DNA of 64,000 nt from Bacteroidia bacterium (GCA_030430205.1 JAUIGE010000029.1:1-64000), one strand, 5' to 3'; shown: positions 1-8,913, counted from the first letter of the stretch. The notes: generated by a model not told the origin, from the letters alone. A program made the numbers and translations.

Positions 1-1490
1 GCGATCCTATCACGGCCAATATACACCGGAGCCGTATTGTCAATATCATCTGAGATACGGGAATCCGTTACATCTGCCTCAAGTACCCCATCCACATATA
101 GTTTTACATTATTTGTACTACGACTGATTACTGCTGCAACATGGTGACATTGGTTATCTGTGATGATAGAAGTTCCCTGGAAAAAATCGGGATCATATTG
201 ACCGTTTTTTCTCCACTCAAGTGTCAATTTGCCATTTACTGCCCATAGTTGATAGCCCGTAATACCAGATAGGCCTTGAGAGTTATCAAACATTTTTGAA
301 AAAATACAACGATCTACAGGAGAGTTGAAGGTAGACTTGACAACAGCTTGGATCGTAAAATCCGTACTACTTCCTACATCAAACTGGTTGGGGTTAGCAA
401 CCAAAACATAGTCGCTTGAAGAAAAATGGAGCGCATTATCCTCAGCAGAGGGTGGCGGTGGCGTAGCGGGAGAGGTAGCCAGATTAAACCAGAAATCCCA
501 AAAAGGATTGGCAACATCAGGGAGGGCCAGAAAAGCTTTACCGTCAGCATAAGGGTCATGATAATTGGCTCTGGGCTCTAGTAAACTAGCAGCATTTCTG
601 ATAAAGAAAGTGTATTCCTGGCCTGCCTGAAGGTTAGTCGAAAAGCCACTCAAATCAATCTGTGCTTTCAAATTGCCATCCGTACTAATGGATATAGGCT
701 GTGTGTATATCATCGACCCCGGGGCGATGGTAGAACCTGTATAAAGCTCTATCGTGGCGCTAACAGCAGATACCGGATTTCTCAACAAGATCTCAACTTC
801 ATCCAGCGATACGACTCCTGCTGAACAAATTTTAAAACTTTGTCCAAAAGAGGCAAGCGTGGGCGTTTCGATAGGGATAAAATTTTGGTTGCCGCAATAA
901 GAGATAGGTGCACCCGTAGTAATATCAAACCAGAAATCCCAAAAAGGATTGGCAACATCAGGAAGAGCAAGAAAAGCTTTCCCATCGGCATAAGGGTCCT
1001 GATAGTTGGCTCTGGGTTCTAAAAGACTAGCGGCATCTCTGATAAAGAAGGTATATTCCTGCCCTGCCTGGAGATTAGTCGAAAATCCACTTAGATCAAT
1101 CTGTGCTTTCAAACTACCATCAGAAGTAATAGAAATAGCCTCTGAGTAAATAAGTGAGCCTGCATCTATGGTTGAGCCAGTATAAAGCTCTATCGTAGCA
1201 CTCACACCAGAGACAGCATTTCGCAATAGTATCTCGATCTCGCTAAGTGATACGCTCCCTGCTGAGCAAATTTTAAAGCTTTGTCCAAAAGAGGCAAGGG
1301 TAGGCGTGGTAGCAGGGTTAAAATTTTGATTACCACATTGAGCAGGTGATTGAACATACATCATCCCTAGAAAAAGGGCGCAAAGGCTGATTCGCGATCC
1401 CATTCGAAACATGAGCGAATGAAGTATAGCTTTCATTCTCAGGAAATTCGGCATAGAATGTCCTGACGAGTTTGTTAATAATCGTCGCAT
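1..1490 (-). CDS. Secreted LamG-domain protein with tandem repeats (partial)
   Basis: The frame is open from ATG 1490 down to the window edge, so the C-terminus is missing. A hydrophobic signal segment ending near SPAQ is followed by two 137-residue repeats. Each begins CGNQNF and ends WDFWF, and they are nearly identical. A Pro-rich linker then leads into a concanavalin A/LamG-like domain (LHFSSSDYV, HHVAAVISR, LYVDGVLEAD), a fold common in secreted carbohydrate- or surface-binding proteins. The truncated part may hold a T9SS sorting domain. In-frame ATGs at 1452 and 1436 are alternative starts; MKAILHS at 1436 gives a more typical signal peptide. The 137-residue repeat is a family I do not recognise. 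Secretion is well supported; the ligand is unknown. Confidence 0.8.
   Translation of the reverse strand, partial: MRRLLTNSSGHSMPNFLRMKAILHSLMFRMGSRISLCALFLGMMYVQSPAQCGNQNFNPATTPTLASFGQSFKICSAGSVSLSEIEILLRNAVSGVSATIELYTGSTIDAGSLIYSEAISITSDGSLKAQIDLSGFSTNLQAGQEYTFFIRDAASLLEPRANYQDPYADGKAFLALPDVANPFWDFWFDITTGAPISYCGNQNFIPIETPTLASFGQSFKICSAGVVSLDEVEILLRNPVSAVSATIELYTGSTIAPGSMIYTQPISISTDGNLKAQIDLSGFSTNLQAGQEYTFFIRNAASLLEPRANYHDPYADGKAFLALPDVANPFWDFWFNLATSPATPPPPSAEDNALHFSSSDYVLVANPNQFDVGSSTDFTIQAVVKSTFNSPVDRCIFSKMFDNSQGLSGITGYQLWAVNGKLTLEWRKNGQYDPDFFQGTSIITDNQCHHVAAVISRSTNNVKLYVDGVLEADVTDSRISDDIDNTAPVYIGRDRI
486..1337 (-). repeat. Two tandem ~411-bp in-frame repeats inside the LamG gene
   Basis: Copy one covers about 926-1337 and copy two about 486-896, joined by a short spacer. 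Long runs are identical at nucleotide level (for example around the words encoding FGQSFKICSAG, FSTNLQAGQEYTFFIR and LPDVANPFWDFWF), so the duplication is recent or kept alike by gene conversion. Confidence 0.85.
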
Positions 1491-1744
1491 AATTTTGTTT
1501 TTAAAAGTGAAAATGTGGAAAAAGACTAACCTCCTAGAATCTTATAATCAAATGCTATTTAGGTGTTACAAAAATTTAAGTGTTTACAATTGAGAAAAGC
1601 TATAAGAACGGTGTTTTAAGTATTAAGACAGGCTTTTAAAGCTTAATTATTCTATTTTTGGGATTTTACAAGTTTATCAATTTGCTTATTCCCATACAAC
1701 CGCAGAAACCCCTGTTTGGGTACCCCTGTTTTATACGGGCTGAG

Positions 1745-2416
1745 TTAATTCTGAAATTGGGACAAATCTATTTGGACAAGATTCCGAATAATCGCGACTG
1801 CTACCAGGCCGGCCGTATTTCGGCAACGGAGTTTCCTCAGTAGATTCGTCCGATGCCATTCTACGGTACGATAGCTGAGGCTAAGCTTTGCGGCTATCTC
1901 TGTATTGGTATATTGTTCGCAAATGAGCGTTAAAATACCTTTTTCTCTATCAGATAATTCCATTTCCAGAGATGAAAGCTGATATCCCTTCTTGTTTGTC
2001 AAATTCTGTTTGACCAATTTCAGGATGGTATCATGGTAGAAAAAACCTTTCTCATCCACCTGCCGGATTGCATCTTCCAATTCCACCTGGTTCGTATTTT
2101 TGGGCAACCAGGCAACTACGCCCATCTCCAACAATTGGAGAATAAACAAGGAGGAAAATTGGGAGGAAAGGGCAATAACCTTAACGTTTGGGTATTTTTT
2201 GAGCAGAAGAGAAACTTCTTCTATTGATTTTACCTTTCCTGCTTTAATTCCAATAAGTATGATATCGGGAGAAGACTTTGTCGCCGCCAGCGACTTCACT
2301 AGCTCAGTTCCTTTGTTGGCTTCTCCGATCAATTTGATTTCCTCGAAAGCATTTACAGCCTGATTCAGTCCTTGTCTGAAAAAAACCTCATCATCGATTA
2401 AAGCTACATGAATCAT
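1745..2416 (-). CDS. NarL/LuxR-type response regulator with atypical receiver
   Basis: The 223 residues comprise an N-terminal receiver domain (about 1-120) and a C-terminal LuxR-type helix-turn-helix (about 150-215; LSDREKGILTLI, TNTEIAAKLSLSYRTVEWHR). The acidic pair is present (ALIDDE), as are the switch Ser (KVIALSS) and the conserved Lys (WLPKN). However, the phospho-acceptor position reads DIILIGI, so residue 56 is Gly where family members have Asp. It therefore should not be phosphorylated in the usual way and may act constitutively or bind a ligand or partner. No histidine kinase is adjacent on the same strand. It is divergent from the lipoprotein gene at 2686. DNA target unknown. Confidence 0.88.
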   Translation of the reverse strand: MIHVALIDDEVFFRQGLNQAVNAFEEIKLIGEANKGTELVKSLAATKSSPDIILIGIKAGKVKSIEEVSLLLKKYPNVKVIALSSQFSSLFILQLLEMGVVAWLPKNTNQVELEDAIRQVDEKGFFYHDTILKLVKQNLTNKKGYQLSSLEMELSDREKGILTLICEQYTNTEIAAKLSLSYRTVEWHRTNLLRKLRCRNTAGLVAVAIIRNLVQIDLSQFQN

Positions 2417-2685
2417 GGGTAATATTCGTGTTTTGAGTGAGCATTGTGTTTCGAGCTTGGTGCATCAGATGTTGACTGAGTACTGAAGTAAAAGTGAGGG
2501 GAATGAAAAGAAAAGCCAAGAAATGCTACCCTAGTTTTACAAAATCTAGTACTTGTCCTAGGTGTTGACTTGCGCTTAGCCCTGGGGTTTCCTGGGGTTT
2601 TCCCTAAAATGGCGCCACTCGTTTTTGTATTCCCTGGCCATTTCCTAAATTGAGTTTCATTCGAATCACCCAAATTTTTAATGCG

Positions 2686-3630
2686 ATGATTTTAAATACT
2701 TCAAAAAAATTGCCTGCACTTTTTTCTCTATTGATTGCCGGCCTTTGTATGCTCCTGCTGAATGCCTGCGGTGAGACCAGCAAGCAGGATGCTGCTGAAG
2801 AAACAACTGCCAGAGATAACAATTCATCAGAATTGATTACGCTTCCAGACTCAATACCTGCAGATCAGGCAACGATATATATCGATTATTTCAAAAACTG
2901 TCCAGAGAGTGAATTAGGCAGAAATTTCTTTTTTGATGAGGTAATAGAGCAATCTGAAAAGCTACTTACGCTGATCCTGGATTCTACCCAGGAAGCTTCA
3001 TTTTACCATAGGCTAAAAGCATATAAAGAGGAAAGTTCTTCAACCATTGAACTTTACATATATATGGCGCTCGCGAGTGATTGCGCAAGTGAGACAACAG
3101 AAAACACTGTGAATTTTTCTCCTCTCCTGGTCATCATGAAGGATACGGTAGCCGATTCAGTGTATTATCCGCTGAAACCTTCCCAAACGGATGTTTTGGC
3201 CCAGTTTGATGGATCTGTCGGAGATTGTCCCGTTGATCTTGGTTGTGGAGATGAGCAGTTTTCTCCTATCAACGCGAGTTGTTATGGAGCTTTGTTTGAC
3301 AATTGGGAAAATATTGCTGTTGATGACGTGAGCAAACAGCTCTATGAGGATCAAGAGACAGGCATTGCAGCTTGTCGCGTACAGTACTTTGCATTTGACA
3401 ATCTGGATACGGACTCAATATATACCTACATGACAGATCAGATGGAGGGAGAAAATCACAGCTTTTTCTATCTGCATCTGGGGCAATATGATGAAGCGAA
3501 TTGTATCCCGCTACGCACGATCTTGCACCTGGATGATGCCGGAACTAATCCGACCAATGCGTATTTCGAATTCGCCAGACCTTGTCCACCATATTGTGAA
3601 TCCGGAACAGTCAACTGCGAAGAGGAGTAG
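2686..3630 (+). CDS. Hypothetical lipoprotein
   Basis: The product is predicted to be an exported lipoprotein of 314 residues. A Lys-containing N-terminus is followed by a hydrophobic segment and the lipobox LLLNAC. ATG 2686 was chosen because it puts the signal peptide at the N-terminus; an upstream in-frame TTG at 2650 would add a non-signal extension. The mature part is acidic and unusually rich in cysteine, mostly in its C-terminal half (for example GDCPVDLGCGDEQ and ARPCPPYCESG), which suggests disulfide-stabilised modules in the periplasm or on the surface. I recognise no family. It lies 25 bp upstream of the 7TM/kinase/regulator operon and could be its first gene and a sensory partner, but that is inference. 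Confidence 0.75.
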   Translation: MILNTSKKLPALFSLLIAGLCMLLLNACGETSKQDAAEETTARDNNSSELITLPDSIPADQATIYIDYFKNCPESELGRNFFFDEVIEQSEKLLTLILDSTQEASFYHRLKAYKEESSSTIELYIYMALASDCASETTENTVNFSPLLVIMKDTVADSVYYPLKPSQTDVLAQFDGSVGDCPVDLGCGDEQFSPINASCYGALFDNWENIAVDDVSKQLYEDQETGIAACRVQYFAFDNLDTDSIYTYMTDQMEGENHSFFYLHLGQYDEANCIPLRTILHLDDAGTNPTNAYFEFARPCPPYCESGTVNCEEE

Positions 3631-3655
3631 GCTACACCCTTAAGTTTTTATCAAG

Positions 3656-4291
3656 ATGAGCAAAGAGCTATCCTATTTAATGGCGAATATCGCCACCTAT
3701 GCGGGTTTGCTCCCGGGCATCATCGCACTTATTAGGCTCAAAAAGCTGACAAGATCGCAGCGTTTTTTGGCCATTTTAGTTTGGGGAGGAACAGTGATCG
3801 GCCTCCTGGCATATCTCCAGACAAAACTTGAGATATATAACAACCTCTACCTGCTGCATATTTACACGGTCTTTAATTTCGTCCTGATGGGCTTTGTTTT
3901 TCGGTCGGTAATTCCTCGAAAAATATTTTATCCCCTATTGATCGGCTATAGTGCTTTTGCATCCATTTATAGCATCTGGATTGAAAAGCTTCAAACGATG
4001 AATGTGCTGAACCGCTCTATCAGTGCTTTTCTCATTATGTTTTTTGCCTTGAACTTTTTTCTGAAAACCCTGAAGGAAATGAAGGTGCAACGACTTGAGC
4101 GAATGCCTATGTTTTGGATCAGTATAGGCGCTTTATTCTATAATGCTGGTAGTTTTTTTATATTTTTATTCAGTAAAGATATAACCCCTGTTGAGGAGCT
4201 TTGGCATACCTACTATGGTATACATTCCACTTTCACCATTCTCCTCTATACATTTTATGCTACCGCATTATGGATACAGCCGAAAACCTGA
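3656..4291 (+). CDS. Multi-pass membrane protein of a two-component operon
   Basis: The 211 residues form about seven hydrophobic segments with short loops, ending in a cytoplasmic IQPKT tail. No catalytic motif is visible. The stop codon lies 22 nt inside the following histidine kinase gene, which indicates translational coupling. The kinase has only one membrane segment and no sensor domain, so this protein is plausibly the separate 7TM-like sensor or membrane anchor for it. That role is inferred from gene order and topology, not from homology. The start ATG at 3656 is preceded by an A/T-rich leader. Confidence 0.75.
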   Translation: MSKELSYLMANIATYAGLLPGIIALIRLKKLTRSQRFLAILVWGGTVIGLLAYLQTKLEIYNNLYLLHIYTVFNFVLMGFVFRSVIPRKIFYPLLIGYSAFASIYSIWIEKLQTMNVLNRSISAFLIMFFALNFFLKTLKEMKVQRLERMPMFWISIGALFYNAGSFFIFLFSKDITPVEELWHTYYGIHSTFTILLYTFYATALWIQPKT

Positions 4292-5109
4292 AAAATATAT
4301 CCTTTCAACTTACTTTTGGAATTGTAGGCATGATCTTATTAACCACATTTATTATCATTTTCTTTGTTGTGTACCAAAGAAGATTACTTCAACAGCAGTT
4401 GAGCGCGCAACAGGTTGAAGCAGCTTACCAAAAGGAGTTGATTAATGCAGGGGTGTTGGCACAAGAGGCTGAGCGTGAGCGCATTGCGACTGAATTGCAT
4501 GACAGCATAGGCGGGCTTCTCTCCGCCACCAAAGTATATGTAGCCAATGTCAACCAGCAACTGGCGCCCGAGCAATTTGAGCTATTCAAAACGAAAGCCT
4601 TGCAGACGCTGAATGAAAATATCGGCGAAGTACGCACGATCACCAATGATCTCTTTCCCCAAAGCCTGGATCATGCAGGCCTTGTGATAGCCTCCCGAAA
4701 TTTGATGGAAAAACTGAAGGACCTAAAACAGGTCCAGGTAAATTTTCATGCAAATGAAGAACGGAGATTTGATAAAGATAGCGAAAAGGCCATTTTCAGG
4801 GTTTTGCAAGAGCTTATCCATAATACTTTGAAACATGCGGAGGCAAAACAGGTGAATCTTGACTTTCACTTTGAACCAGATCGGTTGACGATCCGCTATA
4901 GGGATGATGGACGTGGCTTTGATCGACAGGCTTATATGACAAAAAAGAACCGCAATAGCTTTGGCCTGAAGAGCATGGAGAGCCGTATCGCTTTTTTGAA
5001 TGGAAAAGTCAACTATGAAACTTCACCCGGTCAAGGGGTAAAAGTGGAGCTTAGCATACCTTTGTTGAATAAAACCCTGGAATCAGATACTGATGGAAGC
5101 ACCGATTAA
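4270..5109 (+). CDS. Sensor histidine kinase, HisKA_3 (NarX/DesK) class
   Basis: The 279-residue protein has one N-terminal membrane helix (about 15-36), a coiled-coil stretch, then the HisKA_3 phospho-acceptor block ERIATELHDSIGG with His77. The ATPase follows, with N-box ELIHNTLKHA, G1 box DDGRGFD and G2 region SFGLKSMESR. Kinases of this class phosphorylate NarL-type regulators, matching the next gene. ATG 4270 was chosen because it begins directly before the membrane helix and overlaps the previous gene by 22 nt; an earlier TTG in frame would be antisense to that logic. The gene overlaps the response regulator start by 17 nt, so the three genes form one tightly coupled operon. The signal sensed is unknown. 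Confidence 0.92.
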   Translation: MDTAENLKNISFQLTFGIVGMILLTTFIIIFFVVYQRRLLQQQLSAQQVEAAYQKELINAGVLAQEAERERIATELHDSIGGLLSATKVYVANVNQQLAPEQFELFKTKALQTLNENIGEVRTITNDLFPQSLDHAGLVIASRNLMEKLKDLKQVQVNFHANEERRFDKDSEKAIFRVLQELIHNTLKHAEAKQVNLDFHFEPDRLTIRYRDDGRGFDRQAYMTKKNRNSFGLKSMESRIAFLNGKVNYETSPGQGVKVELSIPLLNKTLESDTDGSTD

Positions 5110-5749
5110 AATAGGCCTGGTTGATGATCAAAACCTATTCAGAGAAGGCATGAGGTTGGTTTTGAGTACTTTTCCAGAGTTGGAAATCATGATGGAAGCA
5201 GACAGTGGCCAACACTTATTGGACCAATTGGAGGATGTCCAACCTGATGTAATTCTGTTGGACTATACCATGCCTGAAATGAATGGGTTGGCAACCTTGA
5301 AAAAAGTCAGGCAAAATCATCCTGAAGTAAAAGTGATCATGCTCACCATGCATTATGATGAGAGCCTGATGGTCATCTTGATGCAAAATGGGGCCAATGG
5401 TTATTTGCTCAAAGATGAAACCTCATCCATCGTGAAAGAGGCCATTCAACAGGTAATGAAAGTCGATCATTATTTTCCTGATTATGTATCTAAAGCCCTA
5501 TTAAAAGAAGTCCAAAATAGCACTCCAGTTCCCAAAAAAGGACCCAATTCCCAGCAAAAGGGCTTTTCACAAAGGGAAGAAGAAATACTGGCCATTGTAG
5601 GCAAATACAATCGACAAGAAATGAGTGATAAATTATTCATTTCAATCAAAACAATTGATTTCCACCTCAAAAACCTTCGGGATAAAACGGATTCAGGCAC
5701 TACGGCCGAATTGGTGCGTTTTGCCATCCAACAGGGCTATCAGGCATGA
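5093..5749 (+). CDS. NarL/FixJ-family response regulator
   Basis: A canonical receiver domain (about 1-125) has the acidic pair VDDQ, phospho-acceptor Asp57 (DVILLDYTMPEM), switch Thr (IMLTMHY) and Lys (YLLKDE). It is followed by a LuxR-type DNA-binding domain (about 150-215; FSQREEEILAIV, KTIDFHLKNLRDK). The start overlaps the histidine kinase stop by 17 nt, so it is the cognate output of that kinase. In contrast to the regulator at 1745-2416, all phosphorylation residues are intact. Target promoters cannot be seen. Its stop codon overlaps the ATG of the downstream broken DinB region (ATGA arrangement). Confidence 0.93.
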   Translation: MEAPIKIGLVDDQNLFREGMRLVLSTFPELEIMMEADSGQHLLDQLEDVQPDVILLDYTMPEMNGLATLKKVRQNHPEVKVIMLTMHYDESLMVILMQNGANGYLLKDETSSIVKEAIQQVMKVDHYFPDYVSKALLKEVQNSTPVPKKGPNSQQKGFSQREEEILAIVGKYNRQEMSDKLFISIKTIDFHLKNLRDKTDSGTTAELVRFAIQQGYQA

Positions 5750-6281
5750 AAAATTGTATTTTCCTTCTCCTGTTTTTTCAACTGGCTTTTTTGGAAGCCC
5801 AATACTTCGAGTTCTCCCCCCTCTACCATTCCTGCGGAATGAAAGCTTTCGGGGAAGCATCAGTTCCATCAGTCTCCATCAGCGTCAAAAGAACAAGCAT
5901 GCAATTCACAAAAATCGAAGATTTCCTCTCCTACTACAGCAAAGTCAAAAAGCGCACAACTCGCCTTTTCGCCTGCATCCCCCCCGATAAAATCGAGTGG
6001 AGCTATGCCGCAGGCAAATTCACGATAGGCGATCTCATCCGCCACCTGGCGTGTATAGAGCGCTATATGTACGCTGAAAATGTTCAGCTAAAACAGACCT
6101 TCAGCAAAAATGTACCACACCGGGCGAAGCCAAACTCAGTACCTGGAAATGGCTCCGCCTGATGGCTGAGCATGAGATTCACCATCGGGGACAGCTGTAT
6201 ATGTACCTGGGGATGCTGGGGGTGGAGACCCCACCGATTTATGGGCTGACTTCGGAGGAAGTGGCGGAGCGGGGAGTTTAG
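5746..6281 (+). pseudogene. DinB-family protein, internally deleted and frameshifted
   Basis: Two halves of a DinB/YfiT-like four-helix metalloprotein are present in different frames. The first half runs from about 5899 (MQFTKIEDFL) through TIGDLIRHLACIERYMYAENVQ in one frame. From about 6102 the homologous C-terminal half reads in another frame (QQKCTTPGEAKL, then AEHEIHHRGQ, LGMLGVETPPIYGLT), ending at TAG 6279-6281. Family members have roughly 40 more residues between the halves, so a deletion of about 120 nt with a frame change is inferred. The frame as it stands stops at 6162. An in-frame signal-peptide-like extension starts at ATG 5746, overlapping the regulator stop; it does not belong to DinB proteins and may be a separate remnant. 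The metal-binding His residues are now split, so the gene is probably inactive. Confidence 0.8.
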
Positions 6282-6355
6282 TATCCTATTACTTCATCCT
6301 TACGAAATATGACAGCTAATTTCGGAGGAAGCTGGGTATCAACAATAAATTTCAC
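6278..6355 (-). pseudogene. Stub of DUF5615 (PIN-like) toxin gene
   Basis: A GTG at 6355 overlaps the DUF433 stop (GTGA). It opens a frame reading KFIVDTQLPPKLAVIF, the typical N-terminus of DUF5615 PIN-like toxins that follow DUF433 antitoxins. After about 25 codons it stops at 6278-6280, overlapping the end of the DinB remnant. The remaining ~80-90 residues of the toxin are absent, so only a stub is left. Confidence 0.65.
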
Positions 6356-6570
6356 GCTACCAGTTTTTTGATGGTCCGAGCATTAGCAATAAGTGACGCA
6401 TAAATTAGGCAAGCCTGAATATCTTCTTTTTCGATATAGGGATAATCTTCAAGAATTTCCTCACTTGTCATACCTCCTGCAAGCAATTCAAGCATTTGTG
6501 CTACCGAAAAACGCATATTTCGAATGGTAGGTTTGCCGCTAAAGAGAATTGAATATTGAAGGCGACACAT
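6352..6570 (-). CDS. DUF433 family antitoxin-like protein
   Basis: The 72 residues match the DUF433 pattern: GKPTIRNMRFSV, then LLAGGMTSEEILEDYP, then EDIQACLIYAS. This is a small helix-turn-helix-like family usually encoded just upstream of a DUF5615 PIN-domain toxin in VapBC-like pairs. The length is normal. The N-terminus before GKP (MCRLQYSILFS) is short compared with many members but acceptable. The adjacent toxin survives only as a stub, so this gene is an orphan antitoxin, either a relic or a decoy against related toxins elsewhere. It ends only 27 bp after (on the minus strand, downstream of) the T9SS protein gene at 6598. Confidence 0.75.
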   Translation of the reverse strand: MCRLQYSILFSGKPTIRNMRFSVAQMLELLAGGMTSEEILEDYPYIEKEDIQACLIYASLIANARTIKKLVA

Positions 6571-6597
6571 TATATGTATACCGACGATCCCATTTGA

Positions 6598-8913
6598 TCA
6601 TCGTATCACTAGTTTTTGAACGCCTGTCCCCTCTGCTGCCTCTGCTGTATCCCATTCGACCATATACATACCACTTGAAAGTGCTCCAATATGGATGGCA
6701 GTATTGCCGGAGAATGCTGGCAATATTTGTTTTAAAAGAACCTTTCCATGTAAATCAACAATTCTAATGATGCTGGAATGCGTGGAATGGCCTTGTAAAA
6801 AAAGGATTTCCCGGGCAGGGTTAGGAAATAGGGAGAAAGAATGATGGGATACATTCGGGGATATCGGAACCGCTGCCAATTCAAGTTTTACCAACTCATC
6901 CCGCAGACTATTGACATACCAAATAAAACCATCAGGGCCGATTTTAATTCCTGTTATGCCTGGATAGCCTGTATGTAACCGCTTCAGCGGTTTTACAGTA
7001 GCGCCGCCAATATCATAAATGATGATATCCCCATTTGCATGATCACTGACAAGCAAGCGATTGCCAAGCAATTCAATTCCTGTAGGCTGTATTAAGCCAG
7101 AATCAATCACTACTTCCCAGGTTGTATTTGACAGGTTGGTATATTCGGCTAAGGTTTCAAATGGTCCAAATGAAGGCATACCTCCGGGCGTTCCACTCGT
7201 GATATCCATCCTTAAAACCCTTTTGTTGCCACCATCAACGATATAGAGCCAATGGGTAGACTTGTCCAGTACAAGGTGGCAAGGAATCTCATTGTTAATC
7301 ATTCTCACGGTGAAATCTGTAACTCTCCGTACCCGACCATCATCGTGGTCATCATTACCTGGACCGTGGTCTTTTACAAAATCATAGCGTACTACTTGCT
7401 TATTGTACCCATCGACCACCCAAAAAGCATTTCCGCTTTCGCTTGCGATCCCTAAACTGGTGGGGCTTTCATGCAGCATATCGAGGTGGCTTCCATTTCC
7501 GCCTGAAGGTTGTGCATAAATACTGGAATCACCAGACCACAAAGTGGGGCCTGTAAAAGGATCGGAACCATTGTGATTGGCATCAAAAATTCCTGGAGAG
7601 GTCGCGAAATTACCGTTGTTACTGAAAGCTATTCCCGTAGGCAATGACATAAAATGCCATGCATTTTGGTCCCTTCGCCAAAGGTTACGTTGATTGGCCT
7701 TGCCCGGATTGGAAACGGTAAGGGTACTCCCCCCGCTGGTTTCATTGTCATAATTGATTACCCACAATTCATTTTTATTCAGGTCAGGGTGAAAATCTAA
7801 ATCCATGGGCGCATTGAGGCGGTCAGAGGCATCTGCTATTACCCGGGGTAAGGGAAAGGTGTATATATAATCGTCGATGATATTGGGAATGGCTGCCGAA
7901 AGGGAAAAGCTGGTTTTTGCAGTATCGTTTGCTGGTTTAGCATCTGGGTTGCCATTGATATGGCTGCTCCATACTTCAAGTGTATATGTACCTGGTACGG
8001 TAGGTGCCCAGGGAGTCGGATGCTGGAAACGTACCTGATCGCCACTCAAAATACCAGCAGAAACAGTTCCTGTTTCTATGGGACCCCCATTTAATCGATA
8101 ATTCAAATCATAAGTATAAACACTATCTGAACCGAGGCTGGTCAGTTCTCCCTGAATCACAAAAGGACCATCTCCGATATTGACAAAAGGGTCCATCGCT
8201 ACATGATTCAGGGCAAGGTCGTATTGAGCTTGTCTGCCCCAGATGAATTCATAATAAGCATTATCTATAGCTGTAATGTCTGTCCCGGCGTGTGTCTCAA
8301 GATTGGGCGAATTTCGTACTTGAAAAGCGGTTGTATCATTGATCTGAATGCCAACTGTCAAGCCCGAATAGGTTTGCTGGTGTCTTTGTTCTACAAAATA
8401 AACATTACCTCTCCCTTCTGTTAAAACAATGGCCCAGTAAGTCCAGATTCCCTGATAACTATAGGATGAAAAAGCTACCCAATGCTGTCTGTTTGGAGCT
8501 GTACCAAAAGTTTTGGTTAAAATCCGATCATCTGCACCTGTCCCCTGAAGGCCCCATATACAAAATGATTTGTCAGGAATTTGAGAAGAAGGTAAAGACG
8601 TATTTACAAAACTTATTAGGGAGGTATTGGCGACATCAAAAGTGAGAATACCTGTATTGCTTACTCTATATTGAGTGACAGCAGAGCCATTAAAGTTGAA
8701 GGTAAAAGGAAGTGTTTGGATAGCGGAAGTAGTGCCCATAAGCAGACCTCCTGACAATATAGTAGTCCAACCTGGAGCTGAAAGTACCTCATCATCAGTA
8801 TTTAATCCTCCTGGATTAAGACCGGGCGAGGGATGAGAGATATAATAGTATTGACTGAAAACGATATTGTAAGAGAATAATAAAATGAGGGGCAAGAGGT
8901 ATTTTTTTTTCAT
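6598..8913 (-). CDS. Secreted T9SS protein with NHL/beta-propeller-like region
   Basis: The 771-residue protein starts with a signal peptide (MKKKYLLPLILLFS through VFSQ). An N-terminal region contains LPFTFNFNGS and VSNTGILTFD, a choice-of-anchor/jelly-roll-like pattern seen in secreted Bacteroidota proteins. The middle (about 350-680) holds segments such as WVVDGYNKQVVRYD, LYIVDGGNKRVLRMD and GIKIGPDGFIWYV, typical of NHL/six-bladed propellers. The C-terminus is a type A T9SS sorting domain (FSLFPNPAREIL, LHGKVLL, LSSGMYMVEW). It should therefore be exported to the cell surface or medium. The ligand or activity is unknown; no catalytic motif was seen. Confidence 0.85.
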   Translation of the reverse strand: MKKKYLLPLILLFSYNIVFSQYYYISHPSPGLNPGGLNTDDEVLSAPGWTTILSGGLLMGTTSAIQTLPFTFNFNGSAVTQYRVSNTGILTFDVANTSLISFVNTSLPSSQIPDKSFCIWGLQGTGADDRILTKTFGTAPNRQHWVAFSSYSYQGIWTYWAIVLTEGRGNVYFVEQRHQQTYSGLTVGIQINDTTAFQVRNSPNLETHAGTDITAIDNAYYEFIWGRQAQYDLALNHVAMDPFVNIGDGPFVIQGELTSLGSDSVYTYDLNYRLNGGPIETGTVSAGILSGDQVRFQHPTPWAPTVPGTYTLEVWSSHINGNPDAKPANDTAKTSFSLSAAIPNIIDDYIYTFPLPRVIADASDRLNAPMDLDFHPDLNKNELWVINYDNETSGGSTLTVSNPGKANQRNLWRRDQNAWHFMSLPTGIAFSNNGNFATSPGIFDANHNGSDPFTGPTLWSGDSSIYAQPSGGNGSHLDMLHESPTSLGIASESGNAFWVVDGYNKQVVRYDFVKDHGPGNDDHDDGRVRRVTDFTVRMINNEIPCHLVLDKSTHWLYIVDGGNKRVLRMDITSGTPGGMPSFGPFETLAEYTNLSNTTWEVVIDSGLIQPTGIELLGNRLLVSDHANGDIIIYDIGGATVKPLKRLHTGYPGITGIKIGPDGFIWYVNSLRDELVKLELAAVPISPNVSHHSFSLFPNPAREILFLQGHSTHSSIIRIVDLHGKVLLKQILPAFSGNTAIHIGALSSGMYMVEWDTAEAAEGTGVQKLVIR

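Noticed and set aside
2580-2606. Twofold CCTGGGGTTT direct repeat
   Set aside because: Only two copies with period 10; too short to link it to the heptamer arrays.
2413-2673. 86-codon minus-strand frame between the regulator and lipoprotein genes
   Set aside because: Composition is low-complexity and basic, it overlaps the divergent promoter region, and no domain or signal is visible.
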